From Clostridiales bacterium (GTDB taxonomy: Bacteria > Bacillota > Clostridia > Oscillospirales > Oscillospiraceae): a DNA stretch of 50,204 nucleotides. Positions within the stretch are counted from its first letter, which is position 1. Each line of letters begins with the position of its first letter. The stretch lies in the NCBI GenBank assembly GCA_012838665.1, contig DUOX01000044.1, positions 1-50,204 on the forward strand, given 5' to 3'. This document shows, in pieces, positions 43,976-50,204 of the stretch. Position numbers and translations under genes: made by a program. The notes below the pieces were generated by a model. The model was not told where the DNA came from, did no database searches, and saw only the letters and a program-made list of their open reading frames with translations.

Positions 43976-44854
43976 TTACAGCCTGCGATAATCCGGGCGG
44001 CGCATTCTGGAGGTATCCTCTTTTGTAATGATTTCGTCCAGCAGGGCCACCAGTTTTTCCCTGTCCTCCTTAAGCGTGCCCTTGACAGGCACGTAGTTGG
44101 AGGCGTGATTGCTGGTAAAATGCAGGCCGGAGAGCTCGATTTTTTCAATTAGCATTTTTGTCTCCAACAGCGATTCATGTGGTGTCTGCACTATGAATTC
44201 GCCCCTCTGGATTTCATCGTACATCAACGTGCCGGGGACGGGCATATAGGTCATGGCAGACAGGTGATGGGGCGCCATCTTGTTGGTGATGTCTGCCGTC
44301 ATAGTGGCGTTTCTGATGTAGGCGTCTCCGCCTCCCGCAAGGCCGATAAGTACAATGCTCCACAGGTCAAAACCTGCCTCCCGGAGGGCAAGGCCCGCTT
44401 CCAGCATCTGCTCGGCGTTGACGCCCTTGCCGCACTTTTTAAGCAGCTCGCCGTCGCCGGTTTCAACGCCCAGGTATGCCCTGTTCAGGCCGGCTTCCCG
44501 GATTATCTTCAGCTCCTCCGGGGTTTTGCGCAGGGTGCTTCTGGGGCCGGCATAGGTGGTCACCCGGCGCAGCCTGGGGAAAGCCCTATAAAGATGTTCC
44601 AGGACAGTCAGAAGATAGTCCGTGGGCAGGTCTATGGCGTCTCCGTCGCACAGGAAGACAGTTTCCACGGTTCCGTATGCCATTCGGGCCATGTTTATGT
44701 CCTCGAGCACTTCCTCAAGAGGCCGGACGCGATATTTCTTATCCTTGTACATGCCGCAGAAAGTGCAGGCATTATGACTGCAGCCAATGGTGCATTGGAG
44801 CAGATAGCTCTTCCACTCGCCGGGGGGACGGTATATGTTTCCCTCATATCTCAT
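43976..44854 (-). CDS. Radical SAM protein (Elp3/MiaB-like fold)
   Basis: 292 residues. The iron-sulfur binding cysteines are in GCSHNACTFCGMY (C-x4-C-x2-C) near residue 25-34; the extra residue relative to the canonical C-x3-C is a feature of this subgroup. SAM-binding and barrel motifs include FLCDGDAIDLP, AYLGVETGDGELLKKCGKG and MTYMPVPGTLM. Substrate unknown. It lacks a cobalamin-binding domain. The start ATG is preceded by AGGAGGC. It is transcribed toward the terminator at 43919. Confidence 0.82.
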   Translation of the reverse strand: MRYEGNIYRPPGEWKSYLLQCTIGCSHNACTFCGMYKDKKYRVRPLEEVLEDINMARMAYGTVETVFLCDGDAIDLPTDYLLTVLEHLYRAFPRLRRVTTYAGPRSTLRKTPEELKIIREAGLNRAYLGVETGDGELLKKCGKGVNAEQMLEAGLALREAGFDLWSIVLIGLAGGGDAYIRNATMTADITNKMAPHHLSAMTYMPVPGTLMYDEIQRGEFIVQTPHESLLETKMLIEKIELSGLHFTSNHASNYVPVKGTLKEDREKLVALLDEIITKEDTSRMRRPDYRRL

Positions 44855-44918
44855 AAAGGCTGCCTCCTAATTCAAGAAAATCGACGGGTGTTTCTGTCCG
44901 GAACATGCCAATATTAAA

Positions 44919-45101
44919 CTAGTTTTCTCTCTCTATGGTTTTAACATTCTTTTCAAATTTGCTTCGGGGTCCCATTACCTCCCGGCCGCAACCCAGACAG
45001 CGAAGCTTAAAGTCCATTCCTATGCGCAGCACCTGCCAGCGCTTACTGCCGCAGGGGTGCTGCTTTTTCATTGTGAGTATATCGCCGACTCGGATATCCA
45101 C
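44919..45101 (-). CDS. DUF951 family small protein (YyzM-like)
   Basis: 60 residues from a GTG start: MDIRVGDILTMKKQHPCGSK, then LRCLGCGREVMGPRSKFEKN. Three cysteines (one in PCGS, two in CLGC) suggest a metal or zinc-ribbon-like site. The frame extends upstream to 45137, but AGGAGG at 45108-45113 places the start at 45101. The family is widespread in Firmicutes near DNA replication or translation genes; its function is unknown. Confidence 0.88.
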   Translation of the reverse strand: MDIRVGDILTMKKQHPCGSKRWQVLRIGMDFKLRCLGCGREVMGPRSKFEKNVKTIEREN

Positions 45102-45169
45102 GGGCCACCTCCTATAATTAAAGAAATTACCGGGCAAAATAGACGTATTAGATTATTCGGAGGTTAATT

Positions 45170-45535
45170 ATGAAAATTCAGCTTACAGCAAGGTTTGACA
45201 GCAGGGACTGGGCGGATCTTGCGCTAATGCGTCTGAGGCGGAATGGAATAGAGCTTGCCATGGTAAGGGTATCCGTGCCCCGGCAAAGACAAAACACCGA
45301 CTCCCCGGGGGACGGGGAACGGGTGCTGTATCCATATAATTTAAGCTCCATGAATCTGGATGGCAGCGGAGCCTTGCCGTATTTCCCACTGATAGGAGCC
45401 CAGGCGGTATTGAATAAGGGAACTCCCGGAAATACGGAGGAAGCCGTATTGCAAATCAAGGTCAGCTTAGACCAGCTCCCCCGGGCCCGGGAGATATTAA
45501 TCAATGCCCACGGCCGGGATATCAATATAAAATAA
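45170..45535 (+). CDS. Uncharacterised protein between DUF951 and rarA
   Basis: 121 residues, MKIQLTARFDSRDWADLALM at the start; no membrane segment and no cysteine. The N-terminal part resembles an alpha/beta ACT-like or ferredoxin-like half (helix after ARFDSRDWADLALMRLRRNG) and the C-terminal helix is LPRAREILINAHG. I do not recognise the family. The ATG is preceded by CGGAGG. It is divergent from the DUF951 gene (68 nt apart) and ends 3 nt from the rarA stop, convergent. Confidence 0.7.
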   Translation: MKIQLTARFDSRDWADLALMRLRRNGIELAMVRVSVPRQRQNTDSPGDGERVLYPYNLSSMNLDGSGALPYFPLIGAQAVLNKGTPGNTEEAVLQIKVSLDQLPRAREILINAHGRDINIK

Positions 45536-45538
45536 GAC

Positions 45539-46795
45539 TTATTTAATATCTTCCCAGTACCGTTTGGCGGCTTGCTCCGTCTTATTGTCCCCGTACTCGT
45601 AATACCTGACGTTTTTCAGCTCGTCGGGCAGATACTGCTGGGGCACATAGTGATTGGGATAGTCATGGGGGTATTCATAACCCTGTTTGCGCTCAAGGCC
45701 GGTAGAGTCCGCATGGACGTTTTGCAGGTGTCTTGGGATGTCGCCGGTTTTCCCAGCCCTCACGTCGGCCATGGCCTGGTTTATTGCCTTATAGGCGCTG
45801 TTGGACTTGGGGGTGGTGGCAAGAAGAATAACCGCCTGCGCCAGAGGGATTCGGGCCTCCGGCAGGCCCAGCTGCATGGCGCTGTCCACGCATGCTTTGA
45901 CTATGGAAATTGCCTGGGGGTAAGCCAGGCCAATGTCCTCGGAGGCAATTACAAGAAGCCGTCGGCAGGGGGAAATAATGTCCCCGGCCTCCAAAAGCCT
46001 GGCCAGATAGTGAAGTCCGGCATCGGGATCGGAGCCCCTTATGGATTTTTGGAGCGCGGAGAGAATGTCATAATGGGCATCGCCGTCCCTGTCGTAGCGC
46101 ATTGCGCTGCGCTGGGCCACACTTTCCGCATCCTCTGCCGTGAGATGGATGGTTTTTCCCTCCCGCTTCCCGGCTGAAAACAGAAGCTCCACGGCGTTTA
46201 TGGCCTTACGGAGGTCACCGCCGCAACCATAGGCAATGCGGTCTATCACCTCCGGCTCTATCCTGGCCTCCAAGCCCTCCCGTTTTTCCATATAGTTTAT
46301 GGCCCGGCGTATGGCGGGTATCGCCTCTCGTGCCGTTATCTGCTTAAACTCGAAAATTGTGGAGCGGCTGAGGATAGCGTTGAAAACATAAAAATACGGG
46401 TTTTCCGTAGTAGAGGCTATAAGGGTGATTTTACCGTTTTCAATGAATTCCAGCAGAGATTGCTGCTGCTTTTTATTGAAATATTGGATTTCGTCCAGAT
46501 AAAGCAGTACACCCTCCGGCGTCATAAGGGTGTCCAGCTCATCAATAATGGCTTTTATGTCCGATATACCGGCAGTAGTGGCGTTAAGCCGCCGGAGTGT
46601 GCGCTTGGTCTGCTGGGCTATAATCCGGGCCACCGTTGTTTTGCCGGTGCCGGAAGGGCCGTAAAAAATCATGTTGGGGATACGGCCGCTCTCAATAATA
46701 CGCCGGAGCAGGCCGTTTTTCCCCAAAATATGTTCTTGTCCGACAATTTCGTCAAGGGAGATTGGTCTAATCTCGTCAGCAAGGGGCCTGTACAT
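45539..46795 (-). CDS. rarA: Replication-associated recombination ATPase RarA/MgsA
   Basis: AAA+ ATPase acting at stalled replication forks, related to clamp-loader subunits. 418 residues from ATG 46795 (MYRPLADEIRPISLDEIVGQ). Walker A is GPSGTGKTT at 46-54, Walker B LYLDEIQ at 99-104, sensor 1 in IASTTENPYF. The C-terminal tetramerisation region ends with KNVRYYEYGDNKTEQAAKRYWEDI. A longer frame opens at 46921 but would overlap glyA by 71 nt; CGGGAGG lies before 46795. Confidence 0.96.
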   Translation of the reverse strand: MYRPLADEIRPISLDEIVGQEHILGKNGLLRRIIESGRIPNMIFYGPSGTGKTTVARIIAQQTKRTLRRLNATTAGISDIKAIIDELDTLMTPEGVLLYLDEIQYFNKKQQQSLLEFIENGKITLIASTTENPYFYVFNAILSRSTIFEFKQITAREAIPAIRRAINYMEKREGLEARIEPEVIDRIAYGCGGDLRKAINAVELLFSAGKREGKTIHLTAEDAESVAQRSAMRYDRDGDAHYDILSALQKSIRGSDPDAGLHYLARLLEAGDIISPCRRLLVIASEDIGLAYPQAISIVKACVDSAMQLGLPEARIPLAQAVILLATTPKSNSAYKAINQAMADVRAGKTGDIPRHLQNVHADSTGLERKQGYEYPHDYPNHYVPQQYLPDELKNVRYYEYGDNKTEQAAKRYWEDIK

Positions 46796-46850
46796 AACAG
46801 CAACCTCCCGTAAAAAGATTGGCTGAAAGCCCATGCCGGGCAAACGGAGT

Positions 46851-48098
46851 TTATTGATAAATCGGGAACCTTTCGCACAGTGCGGCAACCCGGGCTTCGA
46901 TGGCGCTCCTGTTGCCCTCAAAGTCTTTTATAGCCAGGCATATGAGCTCTGCCACCTCTTCCATTTCCGCCTCTTTAAAGCCACGGGTGGTAACTGCTGG
47001 GCTTCCCAGGCGCAGTCCGCTGGTCTCCAGCGCGGAGGCGGGGTCGCCGGGAATCTTGTTTTTGTTGGTGGTTATGCGTACCTGATCCAGGCGCTCCTCC
47101 AACTCCCTGCCGGAGAGCCCCGTATTGCGGAGGTCCAAAAGTACCAGGTGGTTGTCGGTTCCTCCCGAGACTACATTCAGGCCACGGGAAATGAAAGCGT
47201 CGGCCAGGGCACGGGCGTTTTTAACCACCTGGGCCTGGTATTCCGCAAATTCAGGTTCCATGGCCTCCTTAAAGGCTATGGCCTTGGCGGCAATTATGTG
47301 CATTAGGGGGCCGCCCTGGCTGCCCGGGAAAATGGCGCTGTTTATCTTCTTGGCAATGGCCTCGTCCTTGGTTAGTATGAGACCGCCCCTGGGGCCGCGG
47401 AGAGTTTTGTGGGTGGTGCTGGTTACCACATCGGCATGGGGGATGGGGCTGGGGTGAACTCCCGCCGCCACAAGCCCGGCAATGTGAGCCATGTCCACCA
47501 TCAGGTATGCGCCGCATTCCCGGGCGATGGCCCCGAATTTCTCAAAATCTATGATACGGGGATACGAGGAGGCTCCCGCAACTATCATTTTGGGCTTATG
47601 GCTGAGAGCAAGCTGCCGGACCTTGTCGTAATCAGGCAGTCCTGTTTCCGGATTTACGCCGTAGGAAACTATGTTATACAGCTTACCGGAAAAGTTGGCC
47701 GGGCTGCCGTGGGTAAGATGGCCGCCATGGTCCAGATTCATGCCGAGAACAGTGTCGCCGGGCTTGCACAGGGCCAGATATACCGCAAAGTTGGCCTGGG
47801 CGCCGCTGTGGGGCTGGACGTTGGCAAATTCAGCGCCGAACAGCCTTTTTGCCCTCTCTATAGCAATGCTTTCTATAATGTCTACGTACTGGCAGCCGCC
47901 ATAGTAGCGTCTTCCGGGATAACCTTCAGCATATTTGTTTGTCAATACGCTGCCCGCAGCCGCAAGCACAGCCCGGCTAACAATGTTTTCCGAAGCAATG
48001 AGTTCGATATTATCCCGCTGGCGCCCAAGCTCTTTTTGGATGGCGTCAGCGGCTTCGCTGTCCTGGGATGCAATTATGTTTATAAGCTCGCTTATCAT
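46851..48098 (-). CDS. glyA: Serine hydroxymethyltransferase
   Basis: PLP enzyme converting serine and tetrahydrofolate to glycine and methylene-tetrahydrofolate. 415 residues. The PLP lysine is K231 in [14 protein letters not shown]; other family blocks are [20 protein letters not shown] (33-52) and [14 protein letters not shown] (94-107). GGAGG precedes the ATG. Its promoter lies on the minus strand: TTGTAA, 17 nt, TATAAT (complement of 48167-48172 and 48144-48149). rarA follows 55 nt downstream and may be co-transcribed. Confidence 0.97.
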   Translation of the reverse strand: MISELINIIASQDSEAADAIQKELGRQRDNIELIASENIVSRAVLAAAGSVLTNKYAEGYPGRRYYGGCQYVDIIESIAIERAKRLFGAEFANVQPHSGAQANFAVYLALCKPGDTVLGMNLDHGGHLTHGSPANFSGKLYNIVSYGVNPETGLPDYDKVRQLALSHKPKMIVAGASSYPRIIDFEKFGAIARECGAYLMVDMAHIAGLVAAGVHPSPIPHADVVTSTTHKTLRGPRGGLILTKDEAIAKKINSAIFPGSQGGPLMHIIAAKAIAFKEAMEPEFAEYQAQVVKNARALADAFISRGLNVVSGGTDNHLVLLDLRNTGLSGRELEERLDQVRITTNKNKIPGDPASALETSGLRLGSPAVTTRGFKEAEMEEVAELICLAIKDFEGNRSAIEARVAALCERFPIYQ

Positions 48099-48143
48099 AT
48101 GGGGTCCTCCACTTATATCTTTCTTAATTGTTAGAATATGAAC

Positions 48144-48172
48144 ATTATACCTAAATTATCAAGGCTTTACAA
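48144..48172 (-). promoter_or_regulatory. Promoter of glyA
   Basis: On the minus strand TTGTAA (48172-48167), 17 nt spacer, TATAAT (48149-48144). About 46 nt separate the -10 from the glyA ATG. Confidence 0.75.
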
Positions 48173-48193
48173 CAGTGTAAATCACGAAAATAT

Positions 48194-48222
48194 TTGGTTT
48201 TGGGAATGGTTTGTGTTAGAAT
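48194..48222 (+). promoter_or_regulatory. Promoter of nth
   Basis: TTGGTT at 48194-48199, 17 nt, then TAGAAT at 48217-48222 with an extended TGT in front. The nth GTG is 27 nt downstream of the -10. Confidence 0.55.
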
Positions 48223-48248
48223 ATCAATAAGAAATAAGAGGTGATTAA

Positions 48249-48881
48249 GTGCGCTCAAAAGAACAGATAGATGAAATAATCCGGTTGCTTGAGCTGAAAT
48301 ATCCCCTGGCAGAATGTTCTCTAAACTATGAGAAAGACTATGAGCTGCTTTTTTCCACCAGGCTGGCGGCCCAGTGTACCGATGAACGGGTTAATGTGAT
48401 AACTCCGGCACTGTTTGAGCGTTTTCCCTCCCTGGAGGCGTTTGCCGGAGCCGATGTTTCCGAGGTGGAGAAGTACGTGCATTCCTGCGGGTTTTACAGG
48501 TCAAAGGCCCGAGATATAGTAAGGTGCGCTCAGATACTTTTGGAAAAGCACAATGGACGCGTGCCGGACACCATGGAGGAGCTTTTGGAGCTGCCGGGGG
48601 TAGGGCGCAAGACGGCAAACCTCATCCTGGGCGATGTATTCGGGAAACCCGCCGTCGTGGTTGACACCCATTGTAAGCGTCTCAGCAACCGAATCGGATT
48701 GGCAGACAACTTGAATGATCCCACAAAAATTGAGATGGAGCTGCGGAAGATACTGCCTGCGGAAAAATCCTCGGATTTCTGCCACCGGTTGGTGCTCCAC
48801 GGCAGAGCGGTCTGCAATGCCAGGAAACCCCGCTGCGAGGACTGCTGCATAAAGCATCTGTGCCAAACGTTTAGCGGCTAG
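48249..48881 (+). CDS. nth: Endonuclease III
   Basis: Base-excision repair glycosylase/AP lyase for oxidised pyrimidines. 210 residues with a GTG start. The helix-hairpin-helix LPGVGRKTANLI contains the catalytic K121; the essential aspartate is D139 in VVDTH. The 4Fe-4S site near the C-terminus has the canonical C-x6-C-x2-C-x5-C spacing (C189, C196, C199, C205). The next gene starts 25 nt downstream and may share the transcript. Confidence 0.96.
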   Translation: MRSKEQIDEIIRLLELKYPLAECSLNYEKDYELLFSTRLAAQCTDERVNVITPALFERFPSLEAFAGADVSEVEKYVHSCGFYRSKARDIVRCAQILLEKHNGRVPDTMEELLELPGVGRKTANLILGDVFGKPAVVVDTHCKRLSNRIGLADNLNDPTKIEMELRKILPAEKSSDFCHRLVLHGRAVCNARKPRCEDCCIKHLCQTFSG

Positions 48882-48906
48882 AAGCTGCATTGAGGGGAGG
48901 TAGCGT

Positions 48907-49982
48907 ATGGAATACAGGGAATTTAAAAATACGGGGCTGAAGACATCTCTGCTGGGAATGGGATGTATGCGGCTGCCCCGCATCCCCGGCCGGGGCGAGA
49001 CAATCGATTTTGAAAATGCTGAGGAGATAATTGACTATGCCTTTAATAACGGCATCAACTACTTTGATACGGCCTATATTTACCATGAGGGCGAATCGGA
49101 AAAGCTTGTAGGCCGCATACTTAAAAAATACCCCCGGGATAGCTATTTTTTGGTTACGTAATGCCCGGCACCCTTTGTGAAAACGAAGATGATGTCCGTC
49201 GGATTTTCCAGGAGCAATTGGAGCGCTGCGGAGTTGACTATTTTGACTTCTACCTGTGCCATAATATTAATGAGCACAGTGTGGACAAGTTTATGGCTGG
49301 GTATATTATTCCCGTATTTGAGGAGTATCAGGCCCGGGGCAAGATTCGTTACCTGAGATTTTCCTCCCACGGCAGTCCGGAACTGCTGGAGATGTTTTCA
49401 AAGCTCCGGGATTGGGATTTTGCTCAAATTCAGCTTAATTATTTTGACTGGGAGTTTCAGGAGGCGGAGAGGCAGTATGAAATACTTACCGATTTGGGTA
49501 TCCCGGTAATTGTAATGGAGCCGGCTCGGGGCGGAAGGCCGGCCTCCCTGTGCCCCGAGGCGGATAAGCTGATGCTGGACTACGCACCGGATAAAAGTAT
49601 TGCTTCCTGGGCCCTGCGCTTTGCAGCCGGGCTGCCCAATGTACAGGTGGTGCTCAGCGGTATGAGCACTATGGAACAGATTATTGACAATGTGAATACC
49701 TTTTCCAACTTCCAGCCTTTGAATGAGGAAGAACATAGGATAATCCATCAGGCCGTGGAGATATTGAAGGCGAGAACCTTGCTGCCATGCACAGGCTGCC
49801 GGTACTGCATAGAATGTCCCATGGAATTGGAAATACCCGAGCTGTTGAATGTTTATAATGAGTATAATTTTAGCCCCAGTCCTTTTGCATTGATGGATGT
49901 TTATGGTTTAGAGGAAAAAAAAGCGGCCGGAGAATTGCATAGAGTGCAGACAGTGCGTGTCTCGCTGCCCTCAGGGTATTGA
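48907..49982 (+). pseudogene. Aldo/keto reductase with C-terminal 4Fe-4S motif, frameshifted
   Basis: Two adjacent frames together make one protein of the COG1453-type aldo/keto reductase family. The first (48907-49161) reads MEYREFKNTGLKTSLLGMGC to YFLVT and then stops; the second (from 49161) continues MPGTLCENEDDVRR to the end. The family normally reads VTKMP here, so one nucleotide is missing in the codon of the lysine, the expected catalytic lysine of the AKR tetrad. The second part includes the histidine of LCHN and a CTGCRYCIECP ferredoxin-like motif near residue 211 of that frame. Either an inactivated gene, a sequencing or assembly error, or a recoding site. Confidence 0.85.
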
Positions 49983-50128
49983 TATCCCGGAAGTTCTTGG
50001 TTTACTGGCAAAAATCGTCCGCGAGACACCGCCCCCGCCCAGATAGCATTTCCTAACGGTAACCAGTATTTCTCCTTGTGCCGGTTATTGAATATGTATA
50101 GCGCTCTAACCCGTTCAAAAAATTGATG
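49983..50128. other. Non-coding spacer before the tRNA promoter
   Basis: About 145 nt after the reductase frame with no reading frame that resembles a gene and no terminator that I can defend. Confidence 0.5.
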
Positions 50129-50157
50129 TTGACAAGTACCCATGTTTCTGTTAAAAT
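50129..50157 (+). promoter_or_regulatory. Promoter of a tRNA gene
   Basis: TTGACA at 50129-50134, 17 nt, then TAAAAT at 50152-50157, with an extended TGT before it. The tRNA begins 33 nt downstream. Confidence 0.85.
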
Positions 50158-50189
50158 ACCCTTTACAGTCGAAAAATAAAAAATATTGT

Positions 50190-50204
50190 GGGGGTATAGC
50201 TCAG
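50190..50204 (+). tRNA. Start of a tRNA gene, possibly tRNA-Ala, cut by window edge
   Basis: The last 15 nt, GGGGGTATAGCTCAG, are a standard tRNA 5' end: seven acceptor bases (GGGGGTA), then T8, A9 and the D-stem GCTC followed by AG. This start is common for tRNA-Ala, but the anticodon is outside the window, so identity is a guess. Confidence 0.8.

Noticed and set aside
46796-46921. An N-terminal extension of RarA overlapping glyA
   Set aside because: It overlaps the conserved end of glyA and lacks family similarity; the ATG at 46795 has CGGGAGG before it.
1-50204. CRISPR arrays, insertion sequences, prophage or integrative elements
   Set aside because: No spaced direct repeats, transposase or integrase motifs, or attachment-site-like duplications were seen.

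Overview
The window looks like a chromosomal segment of a Gram-positive, endospore-forming Clostridia-type bacterium, possibly of the Oscillospirales (inferred from gene content and order; not testable here). Supporting signs: a Firmicutes-type order of ribosomal genes (rpsJ to rplQ with secY, adk, map, a KOW protein, infA, rpmJ and rpoA embedded), a zinc-type S14, spore genes (spoVAC, spmA, spmB), a clostridial single-chain PurL, strong AGGAGG ribosome binding sites and sigma-A promoters. Base composition is about half G+C by eye. I see no prophage, insertion sequence or CRISPR array.

Layout. 1-3973 (minus strand): a PlsC-like acyltransferase, a GltS-like carrier and a DUF1846 protein cut by the left edge. 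4090-16140 (plus): secA, pgeF, an orphan solute-binding lipoprotein, purL, a GtrA-like membrane protein, cdd, a LysR regulator and a secreted SLH/peptidase M15 protein. 16231-32518 (plus): the S10-spc-alpha ribosomal superoperon, 32 genes with very short gaps except at four places: a ~300-nt leader before rpsJ, 259 nt between rpsJ and rplC, 209 nt between rpsN and rpsH, and 140 nt between infA and rpmJ. It ends at a strong bidirectional terminator. 32527-33897 (minus): an uncharacterised small gene, ogt and spoVAC. 34088-38086 (plus): murI, a DUF1934 gene, argS and a homocysteine S-methyltransferase. 38091-39193 (minus): spmA-spmB. 39399-43881 (plus): an AbrB-type regulator, ppdK, a DsrE-like protein, a relic of an acetyltransferase and a DUF169 protein. 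43976-48098: radical SAM, DUF951, rarA and glyA on minus, with one unknown plus-strand gene at 45170. 48249-50204 (plus): nth, a frameshifted aldo/keto reductase and the first 15 nt of a tRNA gene with its promoter.

Functionally most of the window is core housekeeping: translation, secretion (SecA, SecY), transcription (RpoA), nucleotide metabolism (PurL, Cdd, Adk), wall precursor supply (MurI), one-carbon metabolism (GlyA, homocysteine methyltransferase), DNA repair (Ogt, Nth, RarA) and pyruvate/PEP interconversion (PpdK).

The most promising unexplained signal is in the non-coding gaps of the ribosomal superoperon. The gaps before rpsJ, rplC and rpsH can each be folded by hand into nested, multi-stem structures that end just before a ribosome binding site. 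I propose these as candidate cis-acting autoregulatory RNAs for ribosomal proteins. I cannot tell from sequence alone whether they match a described family. Other points worth a look: a frameshift at the expected catalytic lysine codon of the aldo/keto reductase, an arginyl-tRNA synthetase with TIGN in place of HIGH, a divergent glutamate racemase active-site motif, an SD-sequestering hairpin before spoVAC, and a palindrome-rich spmA/abrB intergenic region.
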